Origin: Ampullaceana balthica
Lineage: Eukaryota > Mollusca > Gastropoda > Lymnaeidae
DNA: 64,000 bases
NCBI GenBank assembly: GCA_944989445.1
Contig: CALYLW010000010.1
Span: forward strand, 2,271,234 to 2,335,233
Reading direction: 5' to 3'
In this document: in pieces, positions 1 to 12,900 of the stretch
How positions within the stretch are numbered: the stretch's first letter is position 1
How the letters are laid out: each line of letters opens with the position of its first letter
Translations under genes and position numbers: made by a program
The notes under the pieces: model-generated
Seen by the model: the letters and a program-made list of their open reading frames with translations, nothing else
Database searches by the model: none
What the model was told of the DNA's origin: nothing

Positions 1-175
1 CATGACGGACTATGGGGCAAGTGATGTAGCGTTCTCAAGTTTTTAGCCACCACTAACGAGCAGTGGAATGTGTGGCCAGCACAATGCCCCAGGGGCCTTG
101 CCAGTACCTGGGCTCGAACCCGCGACTCGGATCGATAGTCCAGTGCGCTACCATTTAGATTGGTTTGGGTAATAA
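1..175 (-). mobile_element. tRNA-derived SINE (family B), cut by window start
   Basis: Read on the minus strand, this has a tRNA-like head with a box A-like stretch (tagcgcactgg, about 142-152) followed by a box B-like stretch (gcgggttcgagcc, about 112-124), then a SINE body. The same body and head recur at 18940-19112 in the same orientation. The tRNA-like part cannot fold into a full cloverleaf with a clean acceptor, so it is a retroposon and not a tRNA gene. The 3' end lies outside the window. Confidence 0.7.
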
Positions 176-272
176 TTTGAATGATTCGAGAGTATGTCGA
201 TCAAGATATACCACAAACAAAAACGTCAAATTAGTGAAGTTTTCTATCTGATTAAGAGAGAAGCTCATTTAA

Positions 273-550
273 GGGGCCGTCCATAAAGTAAGTCCCGCTC
301 CAGAGGGGGAGCGGGTGTAAGAAAGTGTGACAGTTTGTGACAGGGTGGAGGGGGTGTCCGGCCATGTGTGACGTCACGGTGTTTTTTTAAATTAAATTTT
401 AATTATTTTGTTAATAAAAAACACAATTTTGTTCGAAACTGTGACGTACTTTAGGGGGGGGGGTCCGAGATTTGTGACAGTTTGTGACAGGGGGGAGGGG
501 GGAATTAAAAATGGTCAAAAATAGCGTGACGTTCTTTATGGACAGCCCCT
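273..550. mobile_element. 278-bp MITE with GGGGCCGTCC inverted termini
   Basis: The left end reads ggggccgtccataaagta and the right end is its inverted, slightly mutated copy (tctttatggacagcccc). Both ends also carry a subterminal gtgacagtttgtgacagg motif. The core is AT-rich and has no coding capacity. The flanks are short AT-rich words (ttaa and ttac). A much longer element with the same ends lies at 45351-47095, which supports a mobile family. I do not assign the superfamily. Confidence 0.75.
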
Positions 551-1611
551 TACCGCTTGTTCAAGACGAATTGAAAGATTTTCACTGAAATCTCCTATTT
601 AAGGACCCGGTTTCTTCAGTTTACTTTAATTTGAAATATCATTTAAACAAAATTTAAAGTCAATCTTTATTCGTCAGAGAATTTAATAAGCTAGCATAAA
701 AAATTTGGACCTTTATCTTTGTCAGCAATTTTTATTTCAATAATTTCTTAATAATAATTTTAAAAATGAGTAATAATAAGTAATAATAAATAATAATAAT
801 TACAATAATTAATAAATAAATAATGAGTAATAAACGCGTAAATAAATAATATTACTATGCCTAGCTACTCTATAAACATTTGGACCTTTATCTTTGTCAG
901 TAATTTTTATTTCAATTTTTTCTTAAACTTTAAAAACGCACACTATTGGTGTTTTTTTTTGTTTTTTTTTGCTTTTTCGTTCAATATATTTATCTTATGT
1001 TTAGTTTATATTGCTCAACACTTTAAAAAAGTTTAAAGTGTGCTTATATAAAATAAAATCTTTAATATTATTATGTGTATTTCTATCATTGTGTTAACTA
1101 ACCTTTAATTTAAAACATACTTTTCAAGTACAAAGATTTTACACATTTATTATATCTTGACTTAAATGAAAACTCTGCTTAGAGTCTCAGTTTGACTTTA
1201 TTTAATTTTACCAGAAGCTGTGGCCAAGTTACTTTTGATAAACATGTCTTCCTCTAAGAATGAACAACACTTCAAATGTCATGATGATAAGATGACAGGC
1301 TGTTTCCCAAATTCCGATTAGCCACTTAACTGGATTATTTAAACATGGCGCATATATGGATCCCGTTAATTCAAGATTCATTCCTTCGAGAAATCGGTTA
1401 AATCACGGTTAAATCACGGTAATTTCATGGCTCCCAAATGTTTTGACGTAATACAGCAAATTCGTTCTGCTTTGCAAGAAATGAGTAAGAAGAACTTTGT
1501 GTTTATGTATGTAGTTTAAATAAATAATAATAATAGGAGGGAAAAGTATGTAAGTGACAAAAAATATAATTAATAATTAATTATTAATGAATTGGAGAAA
1601 ACAAAATTCGA
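551..1611. other. AT-rich intergenic stretch
   Basis: Low-complexity taataata runs occur around 750-850, and a short phrase (acctttatctttgtcag) occurs twice, near 709 and 884. No exon, RNA gene or element with clear ends was recognised. Confidence 0.5.
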
Positions 1612-1760
1612 AAATCCCCCTGGGCCCCTCAAAGCCCCCTAATTAGTGTCCAAATTTTTTTATATTAAATATTACCCCACTGCCATGTAAGTGGGGTCCC
1701 CTAAAGAGGTTTAATCCCCCATCCCAAAACCCCTACAAGTTCCTAGCTACGCCACGGGCT
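1612..1760 (-). mobile_element. hAT-like MITE fragment (same family as 47526-47709)
   Basis: The right end (cctagctacgccac) and the interior (ttatattaaatatta followed by a C-rich stretch) match the inverse of the nested MITE at 47526-47709. The left terminus is missing or degraded, so this is a truncated copy. Confidence 0.6.
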
Positions 1761-4244
1761 ACTAGGTATATGGATGAATTATTGACCGAATTAAATATTT
1801 AAAAAGTAATAAATTCTAAATGGTAATGAACTTCAATCGTCTGTTCCTTTGGGGCATTGTCACGTGTGAATCACGAGTTGGATGACGGAGAGGTCACGTG
1901 AGTGAAAGCGCGGGAAGAAGGTTCGAGATTATTATAAGTGGTTGTCAGAAGTTATGTGGGTAATGGCGTGTTTGTGTGGCTCAGGACTCCACGTGGTATA
2001 ACCTCAAAGTATATATGTTCTGTGCATAGTATACATATTAAAGTTGTTTTATTGAAACCAATTCTTCAGAGGATTATTTGATGCAAGGTTATGTATTGAG
2101 AGAACGCCTACAAGATATATTAATAAGAAAAACATCGCAAAGATGTTACAGGCATGGGCCCAAAATGATTTTTTCACTAACTTTTACAGCTTCATTTCCG
2201 ATTAGATTTTAAACAATTAAAATAAATATAGACACGCATCTCCATAATGACCTATATTGAAATCTTCAAGCATTATGAAAAGGCATATCCTGCACTAATT
2301 TTCCACTGTCACCCTTAATGTAATTTTATGTCCCATTTGATTTTACACGGCCTAATCAAACATTGACAAACAAGATTATCCATCATGATCTAGATTGAAA
2401 TCAATTGAATTGGTGTTACGCGGGTTCTCAACGCTAGCTGAAATCCTAAGTTTCCGCTGCAAGCGCGGGTATTTAGAGGAAGTCTTAACTATATTTCTAT
2501 TTAACAAGAATTTATCGCAATGTCAACAAAATTTTCGTTTTTCGCCACAAATTCATAGAACAATTCGTGGTCAATGGCAGTTTTATTATTGTATTAAAAG
2601 CTGTTTGTCTAAATGATTTTGATGGTGGAAACGTGTCGTTAAGATGGTCCCAAGATCAACATGAGTTTTGAAGGTTCTCGAATAATCGTACAAATTGCAC
2701 TTCAGGACTTCAAATTGAGTTTTAAAAATTCAGGTCCTTTTAAATTTTTCAATAATTTAGTATTAAATGAATTTTTTTATTATCAAATAAAGAATCCATT
2801 TTAACATAAATGCGTTTAAAATGTGTTGATACTTGTTATGTAGGGGAGGTGATTGTCAACGGTTTGCTGTTAATAAAGGAAATGTGTAGAGCAAGAGAAC
2901 GCTTTGCTGGTAATAAAGGAAATGTGCAGAACAAAAGATTAACACTGACCTAGTGGCTAAGCAACAACTTCTTCAGACATATCTCAAATGAACAACTGGC
3001 TCGCTGACGCTTACACTGACATCCTGTTTCCTGTTGCACTCAATAAGGGTACTAGCGCATTTCAAGTTTTTAAAAATGTCAAATACTTCATTTTAATGTT
3101 AGTGATTTGTTGTTTTTTTTTGTCAAAGAGTTTTTTATTTCATGTTGTTTTGTGGGTGGGATTTTTATTTTATTTTGATGGAACTTTTAATTTTGTTTGA
3201 GATTATCACGAATTTAAATCTTATGTATAATTACGTTTTAGAGCAGAGGATTATTTTTTTAGCCCCTTTTTATCGCGCTACATTAGCAGGAAGGTCATTT
3301 TGTTGGAATTTTTTATGCGATTTCGAAATGAATGCGCTGGAAGGAAAACATATTTCGTTACCTAAATTCGTAGGTGTCAATTTTAAACTTTTAGAAATTC
3401 TATTGACATAATCACATGGTGTTATTACCAGTAGTAGACAGTTGACCTAATCTTATTGACATGATGGCATCATATTACCACAAGGAGGTAACTGGACTAA
3501 TTATTTCAAAGTGCAAGCTACCAAAATTTTCATAATGAATAGTCACGTGAAATTTTGTTATTATTATTATTCATCGCTCACAAATTAATTACAATAGATA
3601 AATAAAAAGCAACAGACCTAAATTATAATTATTTAATTAACATATGGGTCGGCAGTGTTGCATAAAAAATTAAGAACAAAAACTGTTTAGAGTGATTCCC
3701 AAATTTAGTCACGTAACCACCAAACAGAAAAAAAAATAAATTTTAAACTAAATTAATAGATTTTTGTGCTATATTTTCTGAAATTATTTTGTGTTGGTTG
3801 CATTAAACCTTTTACTTTTAATTACTCTTATTTTAAGTAGAAATAGGGTAGTTAAGCACGCGTCGTGTAAATGAAGCCTATACTACTGTTCCTGAGAATG
3901 TATTTTATTTATTTTAGTTTATTTTTAAAATTACATTTGTCGAAAATATTTGTTCTGCTATTTTGTCCCTTATGTAAATTTTAACACGCATTTTTTTTAT
4001 TGACTAGAGATCAAAAGACTTCTAAGTAAATGATTTTTAATGAAATTTGGCAGGCTGCTAAATAAATCAGAGGCGGATACCTTAATTAAACCAAAGACCA
4101 CACAGCTGCAGTATGTTAGGACTTGATACTGGGGGGGGGGACAAACAGGGCAAAATAAACATTTGAATGAACCTGTCTCTGAAATCGGAAATTACCACTA
4201 GACCACAGCTTCACTTTCTCCTGTAGCTCTACATCTTACCATGG
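1761..4244. other. Intergenic stretch without recognised gene
   Basis: AT-rich sequence. Short open frames at 2395-2616, 2988-3200 and 3142-3411 have no recognisable domain, no splice-consistent context and low complexity, so they are not called as genes. A short direct repeat (taaaggaaatgtg) occurs near 2875 and 2915. Confidence 0.5.
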
Positions 4245-4535
4245 GGCCGTATTCTTGTCATATCTATACAGACACTTCTTCTACATAGAAGATTATTGCG
4301 TCCACAGATGACACCGATCTGTTGGCAAGGGATGCAGCGTTCACAGGCCATGTTCATGAGGGTTCCGCGCATTACCCAGCTGCCTTTGTTTCCCTAACTA
4401 GTGTTACATGGCCATTCATATTTGGGTGGACTCAGGGACTCGGGAAAAAATCCTTGCCTTCACATGGATTTGAACACATGGCCCTCTGTGCGCTAGCCGA
4501 GCGCGCATGTCACTCGACCACCGTACTGTAGAGTC
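4245..4535 (-). mobile_element. tRNA-derived SINE (family A), minus strand
   Basis: On the minus strand the head has box A-like tggtcgagtga and box B-like gttcaaatcc. The body then matches the inverse of the copy at 7172-7432, including the gcagcgttcacagg stretch and the 3' part around agaagattattgcgtcc. The two copies are in opposite orientations. Confidence 0.75.
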
Positions 4536-5044
4536 ACACAATAGTTCTACTACTCACCACGGGATAAAAACTTCATACAATAACTCCACCTACATGTGAT
4601 TGGTAGTTCGACATATTTCCAAGTGTTCACAACCCCAAACAACACAGGGCTTTCTGAAGGTGTGTCCAAAGTGTTGGCAGTACTCTCCTCAGATGAAGTT
4701 TGTAATGACTCATGAATTTATCCAATGAAAAAAAATGGCATAGTCGAATCTCCCCAAATCCAGACACAAAAACAAAGACATTTAAACAATTCAAACAGTT
4801 TTATTGTTTGTTAGCTTCTACATTAATAATAATTAATATATGCGCCCCGAAAGATTTCAAAGGATAGGTTGTCTAGTATGGGAACCTCTGTGAAAACATA
4901 TGATACCTGTCGTATCAAATGCGCCACCGCTTTCAACCAGGAAAATTTAGGGGTTTTTTTCCAGCAATGTTTCCGCAACCATTAGGAAATGAACAACGTT
5001 TTAAATTAGGAGGCCAAATCAGTGCACAGCTTCCCTGACCTTCC

Positions 5045-5317
5045 CACGGAGCTGGGGTCAGCGACCTGAAAAAGATTAAACACATTTATGTTCAATTGCA
5101 TTCTTTATTTTATAATTTGTAGTCTCAATTAATACTAAATTTTTGGGGCATTTCGATGTCAAGATGCGGTTCTCTTCAATTTCCAGCGTAAACATTAATA
5201 ATTATTTTATTTTATTTTCAAAAATCGTGTTAGAAGTTCTTTAAAAATTTGGACATTTTGTAAATAGCAATTTTTTGCTCTTCCGTCTCAAATATTTTGC
5301 CGACCGCTGGTGTAGAG
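5045..5317. mobile_element. Candidate hAT-like MITE
   Basis: The right end, read inverted, is ccagcggtcggcaaa and the left end is ggggtcagcgacctg. These resemble the short imperfect inverted repeats of CAG-ended hAT non-autonomous elements. I could not identify a convincing 8-bp target duplication, so the limits are approximate. Confidence 0.35.
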
Positions 5318-6700
5318 GATTTATTGGATTTTGAACTTTAAAGAAGTTCTATATTGAGGCGGACTATTAATCGTCTCAGGCTTGTGATGTAAAGATTTTA
5401 AAACCTAATGTAACAATAGCGTAGATAACAGTTTTTGCAAAGTAATACTCAATTGTTTAGAAAGGTGGGTGGGGCGTGAGCTATGTGACTTTAATAAATT
5501 GAATGCTAGTTAATGTGTGCTGCATCTTGCGCGGATAAAACTCTTAAGTTATTGAATAAATGGTACTTCGACAAAGTCTTTGTCGTGTTCCTGAAACTGG
5601 CTATCCTTTGGATAGAAGTTGATTTATTTGTTTAAACTCTCTCTATATAAGAGTGTTTAACGGATTTAAATTAAAGATTAACTGAAACACTGTTGAGTTC
5701 TGCGCAATCAATCCCATATTCTATTTATAAATCAGTTTGTTGGTATAACGCAGCATGTTATTAAGGTCATTTCGAACCAATCAAGTTCCTTAACTCTAAC
5801 TGGGACAGGAAAAGTCAGCGCTGAGTTATGTCCTAAGCTAGTCGTTATATTTCTGTGCCAGTGGCGGCTGCGTAAGTGAGGGCGGGCGTGCCGAAGCTTT
5901 CATTATCACATGAAATAGAGTAATACCATACTATAATTTAAAAAAAAATTATATGGTTAACAAAGAGATTTTAAAAAAGGCAAGTGCAAAATAAACTCAC
6001 AGCACAGCCTTACCTAGCATAATTCACATACTTAAAAAATGTAGAATATATTATAATTACAGGTAAACTTTTAGAAAAATGTGAAGAATAAAATATATAT
6101 ATATTTTAAAATCATTGAATATCTAGAATGAACAACAACTTTTGTGCAAATTTTAATTGGCAAGTTTTGAATGACAAATCTTTACATTAAGCTTTTGATT
6201 TTACTATCAAGGTTCGGGCGGGAAATGGACGGGGGGAAGAAATGCAGGCCACACTGCTGTGCACCACAGATAAGACAATTAATTACACTTAATTAAAAAA
6301 AAGTTTTTAACCTGTCCACCACAGTCGACGTCACCATGGAATGTCAAAAATTGATTAGTTCGTACAGACGGAGTTCGAATGTACGCTCGGGTCTAGAACA
6401 AGTGACCGGCGATGTCAGGGTGGTGTGTATGTTCATGAAGTCTCCCGGAATAGACTGAGAGAAACGAAAGCACCTCTAGGCGTATGCCAGGTAGTTTAAC
6501 CTTTTAGCACTGGGGCTAACTAAAGTAAGTGAAATGACATCATTGTTTCTATAAATAGCAACAACAAAAAATACACATATCCACACACAAACACATTTAT
6601 TCATTTAAATGTGTGATATATTTAGACCTATAGTAATAACTTATATTTGTTATTCATATTATTGTTTGTTAAAATAACCCAGTAATTGAATATGGAATTA
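5318..6700. other. Intergenic stretch upstream of the SLC22 gene
   Basis: AT-rich. A G-rich patch near 5864-5890 (cagtggcggctgcg) looks like another transposon end but has no clear partner. No exon is recognised. Any regulatory sites of the downstream transporter would lie in the right part of this stretch, but none can be named from sequence alone. Confidence 0.4.
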
Positions 6701-6711
6701 TTGCCTACGAG

Positions 6712-6719
6712 TATATAAG
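6712..6719 (+). promoter_or_regulatory. Candidate TATA box of the SLC22 gene
   Basis: A tatataag motif lies 136 bases upstream of the ATG at 6848, in a position that allows a transcript start near 6745 and a 5' UTR of about 100 bases. An alternative is a 5' UTR intron, since aaataaacttcag ending at 6833 resembles a splice acceptor. AT-rich surroundings make chance matches easy. Confidence 0.3.
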
Positions 6720-6847
6720 TTAAAAGCTATAGTTTCCTTTATGGATTCGTAAGATGAACTTGGGGTGCACTAGACTGTGAAGATATATTAAGTAATATAC
6801 CCATTGTTCAAAGAGCCTAAAAATAAACTTCAGGATCCCACCTGACC

Positions 6848-6990
6848 ATGAAGTACGACGACTTGGTGGAACACCTGGGGGAGTTTGGGCCCTATCAGAG
6901 GAAGATTTACCTCCTCACATGTCTGCCCGTCTTGTCCGCTGCCGTGCAGACGCTCCTACCTGTGTTCACGCTGGCGACGCCGGACCACAG
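6848..6990 (+). CDS. SLC22 coding exon 1 (residues 1-48)
   Basis: Encodes the cytosolic N-terminus and first membrane span. It starts [20 protein letters not shown] and ends in ATPDHR, the usual SLC22 junction into the extracellular loop. The ATG is the only upstream methionine that gives the conserved start, and it is preceded by a reasonable context (ctgaccATGA). The donor is cacag/gtatct at 6991, phase 2. No repeat follows this donor. A possible acceptor ending at 6833 suggests that a 5' UTR intron may exist. Confidence 0.92.
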
Positions 6991-9900
6991 GTATCTATTT
7001 TACACGCGTTGTGTCAGGCCTTGGCTGTGCACACCTAACAATGCGTTGTGACCATCTGGTTAGCTAGGGGGCTAAGTGTAAGAATCTTGTACATCCCACC
7101 ATTGTATGCAACAAATTTTGAGTTTTATTTAAAATGCGTACGTTTTAAAAATGACACGAAGACGGATGCCATCAACAGAAGGGACGCGGTGGTCGACTGG
7201 GGCACCGATGGTCACGGGTTCGAATCCATGTGAAGACAAGGATTTTTTCCCGGGGCCTAGGGCGTTCCCGAGTCACCCAGCTCCATTAACATTAGTTAGG
7301 ACGCTGGGTAATGCGGGGAACCCACAAACGCTGCATCACTTGCCAACAGATCATCTGTCATGGTCTGTGGACGCAATTATCTTCTGCATAGAATGAGAGT
7401 CGGTATAGATAAGTTAAGATAAGATAAGAAGAAGTGTCGAAACCCATATCTCTTTCACGAAACACGCTAAGTTGACAAAGGTCATCTTCGTCCGGTCACA
7501 CTGACCAAACACAGGTAGATGTGCTGAACTGTACCAAAGGTGGGTACGTTTGGCACATTATACCACTGGTGGTCAATGTTCTTTCTAAGGTTCGTTGGTC
7601 CGTGTGCAAAGTTGCACAGCATCTATTATTCGTTCAACATTTTACACAGATAATACGCTATCCTTTTTGTCAAATTTACTGTGTGTTGATTGTAAACTGC
7701 TGCGCGGTTATGTGTGCGGCCGCGCAGCTTAAAAGGAACACTGGTGGTGTTTACACCTCGTACAATCAGATCAGACATACATAGATCCTTTAGAGGTTCA
7801 TCATTTGCATCATTGACAGATACTATAATATGATGAATCACACTAAATTGTTTAAACATAATTCATTTGTATACATACCAAGTGAACTTGGCCCCTACAG
7901 TCTCACTGGTTACATGTGATCATAGAATTTACAATTGCAAAAAAAAAGGAAAGAGTTTGTGTGTGTGTACTTGTGTATGTGTTTGTGTATGTGCTTATCT
8001 CCCTTTGCAATAAGGTATTTTAATCAGCGAATGTCTTCAGGTGTTCGATCCCTGGACTGGACAATGACTCCTACGCAATACAGAACACCGACCACATAGC
8101 CCTCCAGAACTACACGTTGTTGCGGGGAGATGGTGACACGAAGAACCCATGGGGATCAGGACAGTGCAACACCATCGTCAACAGGTAACTCACTGGCTAG
8201 AGGGGGTGACACCAACAAACCATGTTGGTGAGGACGGTGCAACACCATCGTCAACAAGTAACTCACTGGCTAGACGTGTTTAGTGAAGAGTCGACTGTTG
8301 ATTTTGGGGATGGGGGGACTTAGTGGAATGTTAAGGCTTTTGTTGGAATCATCCAACAAACTGGCCGGAAACTTAAAGTCTGGTCACGGGGCTCAGATTG
8401 AATTGACGAGTGTCAAAATAGAATGTCTTCATCAAACAAGTCAACATATTTTTGTTGAAAATAAAATCTTTGTGACATAATAAAGCCGTACCTTGCCTTG
8501 AACTAACATATTATACAACTAGAAAAAAATCAAATATGTTTCATTTTCTTTAATTGTGTGCCCAAGTTTAGAATCACTGAAATCTTGAATCGTTTCTCAC
8601 AAAATAATTATGAAAATTTTATACTTTGTACTACAAAATTCAAAGTAATAAAAAGGGGGATCATTTTAAAAATGTGGAAATATTAAAAATTATTGACCTT
8701 TTGAATGTTCAATCCCGATATTTTCTATATCTTTTTCTGAGTTTTTAAAGATTGTTATTAGTATTAATTCTAACTAAATTGTCTCTTTAAAAAAAAAGCT
8801 TAATTGACGACAGGTCTTTCCACGACTTTACTATTTTGACTTGTGTGACAGGTAGTAGTGCTAAGGTATGCAGAGTTTGTTTATCGGTGTCTAGGTTTGG
8901 GGACACTTAGCCCCAGTGAACTGTTCACCTCAAAAAATATTTTGAAAACATTTGTTTTAAAAAAAAGCAAGCGCTCACCTTGTGTAGATACGTTATTAAG
9001 TTAGTTTCATTTTAAATTTATTTCAAAATATTGACTTACCTACATATTTTATTTAGCACAGTCCCGGAAGTGTGTAAATCAAAAAAACAAAACAAAACAA
9101 AAGGAAATGTGCAATGAAATAACCTTTGACCTAATTGAGGAAATTATGTTTCATTTTTGTATTACGTCAACAATTTGCGAAGCAGTATGTCTTCAATTGG
9201 GAGGAATGTTTGCTAAATGATAGGAAAGATTTAAAGATTTAAATTGTAAAAAAAATTTTTTTCCCGATCCTACACAACTGTAACTGTAAAACATAAATAT
9301 TCTTTGTTTCCTTCAGTCTAGCACAAATGTAACTGTTACTTAGCCTGATTTTTGTTATCCGTTGGCTTTTCCATAGCATTGCAATAGTTACTGTATAAGC
9401 TCTCCAATAGTCTTTGTTCCCTATAACGCTAATTAGCGCAGCACAATTGTTAATGTATAATGTAACAAGATTTTTTATATCTTTTATCTGCTGCAGAACG
9501 GCCACTGATCCTGATGCCTTGAGTGGAAATATTCTCTTTTCAAACGTAACAGAAAAGTGCAGTAAATGGGTTTACGATAGCTCTACATTTGAGAGCACAT
9601 TTGTAACACAGGTATGACACATTCATTAAACAGTTTTTTTTTCAAATTTCTTGCACAGTACACAGGTATAACACATTTGTAAAACACATGCAGCAGACTT
9701 TGAGAAGGATACAAAATATTTGTTGCATGGGTATACCATTTTTGTTACAAAGAAATAGCATGTTTGTTACATGGGTTAAAAAACATATGTAACAAGATTT
9801 CTACAAAGGGATAAAATATTTTTTGTGTTATTTAATTTTGCTTCATAGGTAAAGGACATTTAGCAGAAACGTTTTAGCACATTAGTTACACACTTAAAGC

Positions 9901-12900
9901 ACATTTTTAAAACATGTATGGATAAGTATTAAACAGATACATCATATTTTTACATGTGAATATCACAATTGTTCATCAGGTATGTTCTGGTTAGTAGTGG
10001 ACCTGTTTTTGGTTAGACGTCTACTATAATTTGATCTGCATTTTCAACTGTTTGTACAGTATTTTCTTACCTGCGAATATGAAGCTAAATATTATGGCAA
10101 AAGTGGGGGCTGGGGTTTCAGGTAATTATTCTTTTGTTAAATTTAAGGAGAGATGTAAAAGTTTTATGAAAATCTAAAGTACACCTGCAAAAGTAAACTA
10201 TCCGTAGCTCTGTCAAATTGCTTTAGCTCCTTAGTGCGAAAAGTGGATCGATATGCAGGGAAAGACAGATCAATTTTAATTATTATTAACTCAATCAAAT
10301 TGAGTAGGATGAACCAAAGCGCTATTCAAAATGAATGTGTAAGTTACACTATATTGTTTGGCAATAGATAATTTGGCGTTATATGAAAAGGAATACTTTT
10401 CACAAGTATTTGAGCCTGACACAACGCCACAAAAATACGAACGTGTCGGCAAAAGGCCTTCGTCAGCGAACCAAAAAAGAAAAACTTATACAAATCCTAT
10501 ATAATAAAAGGCAAGTTTATTTCCGTTCTGTCCGTTCTGTCCGGCTCTCGATAGCGATTGGTCCCTCAAACACATATGACTCCTACAGCCAATCATATTG
10601 AACACGTTTACGCGGATGTTAAAAACGAGTTATTTTTGGTGCAGTATTTCTTCCAAGACTTTATTTTGAGTTATTCGCATTGGGATTTATAGTAAAAAGC
10701 TCTGTTTTTACGAGTTATTTATTTTAACTACATTGTATAATGAATAGTATTTTTGACGTGATGCACATGTGTGCCGGTCGAGACGGCTGTTGGAGGGGAG
10801 TTACAACATGCCACCGAACGGTGGCGGAACGTCATTGGACGGGATTTTTTTGCTCGTAAGAAAATAAAACTCGGCAGCACAGTTTAGTTATGGCGTACAA
10901 CAACGCTCTGATTGAAGTCACATCCCACTTTTACCCTGATGATTTTTTTTCTAAGTGATTTCCGTTCCACTTGAGTGAATGAATTTAACAACACAGCAGC
11001 TGTGCTTGGAAAATAATTGCCCACCCATCATCACACAACGCTGCCAACACAATATATAAACATAGATTTTAAAATATTTCAAAGGTATTCAATGTCTTCA
11101 CTATCTCGCAGATGAACCTCGTGTGTGACGACAGAAGCTGGCGATCTCACGCCAACATGATCTACATGGCCGGAGTTCTCATAGGATCTTTTCTGGTCGG
11201 CCTGGTGTCGGACAAGTAATGGCTCATAAGTCTTAGATGTAAAAGTTTAGAGTATATATCATTTATATTTCCTTTAATCAAAGTATCTATTTAATTTAAT
11301 AATTTTATTCGGAGATCTTCAATTTATTTATTTTATAAAACATCATTCTGTTTTCATGTTGGTAAAAAAAAATAATTTCCAAAGACCATTGAAAAACACA
11401 AAATATTACAGGTCTTCAGTTGTCACTAGAGAATGAAAAGGATTATTTATTCGACTATTTTTGTTTCGTTTTAAAACAAGAGAGTTAAAAAAACGTTATA
11501 CGCTTACTTGTTACCTCACTGCATTATTAAGGAAACAACTATTTATAGAATCACAAATCTCCAACGTTACTAAAGCATGTCTTTAGTATCTACGACTTTT
11601 GACAGTGCTAAAATGAACCATTGGCGTATTTCTATTGATATATTATCTTTAGGGTGAAAAATTAATTGAAATTAAAATGTACGTAGCATTGTTATCCTTT
11701 TATCAGGTTTAAAGGTCACGTTCAAGGTGAAACGTCTCATCACACAAATGCATTTCATATTTGAAATCGATGCTACAAATATAAATTGTTTTTTTTTGTT
11801 GTGTTTTTCCTTTGACAATAAAAATGTCAATTAAATAAATCATTTCCCAGAAGTAAATAACACCATGAATTTCTGGTCAAGCATTGTCGATTTCTTTCAG
11901 AATAGGCAGGAAGAAAGCCATCTTGATGTCACTGATCTTCCATTCTACGGCTGCAATCTGCACGGCTTTCTCACCCAACGTCTTTGTCTTTGTGTCTCTG
12001 AGATTCTTCACAGGACTCGGTGATGTTGGTCTCTTTATGTGCTGTTTTGTGTTGGGTAAGTCCATTACTGCGAGATGATTCGTGTTTATGTGTTCTTTTG
12101 TGTTGGGTAAGTCCATTACTACGAGATGATTCGTGTTTATGTGTTCTTTTGTGTTGGGTAAGTCCATTACTGCGAGATGATTCGTTGTTATGTGTTGTTT
12201 TGTGTTGGGTAAGTCCATTACTGTGAGATGATTCGTTGTTATGTGTTGTTTTGTGTTGGGTAAGTCCATTACTACGAGATGATTCGTGTTTATGTGTTCT
12301 TTTGTGTTGGGTAAGTCCATTACTACGAGATGATTCGTGTTTATGTGTTCTTTTGTGTTGGGTAAGTCCATTACTGCGAGATGATTCGTTGTTATGTGTT
12401 GTTTTGTGTTGGGTAAGTCCATTACTGTGAGATGATTCGTTGTTATGTGTTTTTTTGTGTTGGGTAAGTCCATTACTGCGAGATGATTCGTTGTTATGTG
12501 TTGTTTTGTGTTGGGTAAGTCCATTACTGCGAGATGATTCGTTGTTATGTGTTGTTTTGTGTTGGGTAAGTCCATTACTGCGAGATGATTCGTTGTTATG
12601 TGTTGTTTTGTGTTGGGTAAGTCCATTACTACGAGATGATTCGTGTTTATGTGTTGTTTTGTGTAGGGTAAGTCCATTACTGCGAGATGATTCGTTGTTA
12701 TGTGTTGTTTTGTCTTGGGTAAGTCCATTACTACGAGTTGATTCGTTGTTATGTGTTGTTTTGTGTAGGGTAAGTCCATTAGTGCGAGATGATTCGTTTT
12801 TATGTGCTGTTTTGTGTTGGGTAAGTCCATTACTACGAGATGATTCGTTTTTACACCGTTTTTATTAACTCACTTTGGTTGGGCATTGTTTGTTTGTCCA

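Noticed and set aside
7179..7235. Possible tRNA gene
   Set aside because: Boxes A and B are present but no cloverleaf forms, and the sequence continues into a SINE body with a second copy at 4245-4535.
11877..12830. Long minus-strand open frame with repeated [21 protein letters not shown] units
   Set aside because: It is the antisense of exon 5 plus the 51-bp minisatellite. The period is divisible by three, so lack of stops is automatic.
12107..12850. Alternative donors for exon 5 as annotated splice variants
   Set aside because: They match the donor motif, but use of any of them would include the stop at 12076-12078. They are kept as a finding and not annotated as alternative exons.
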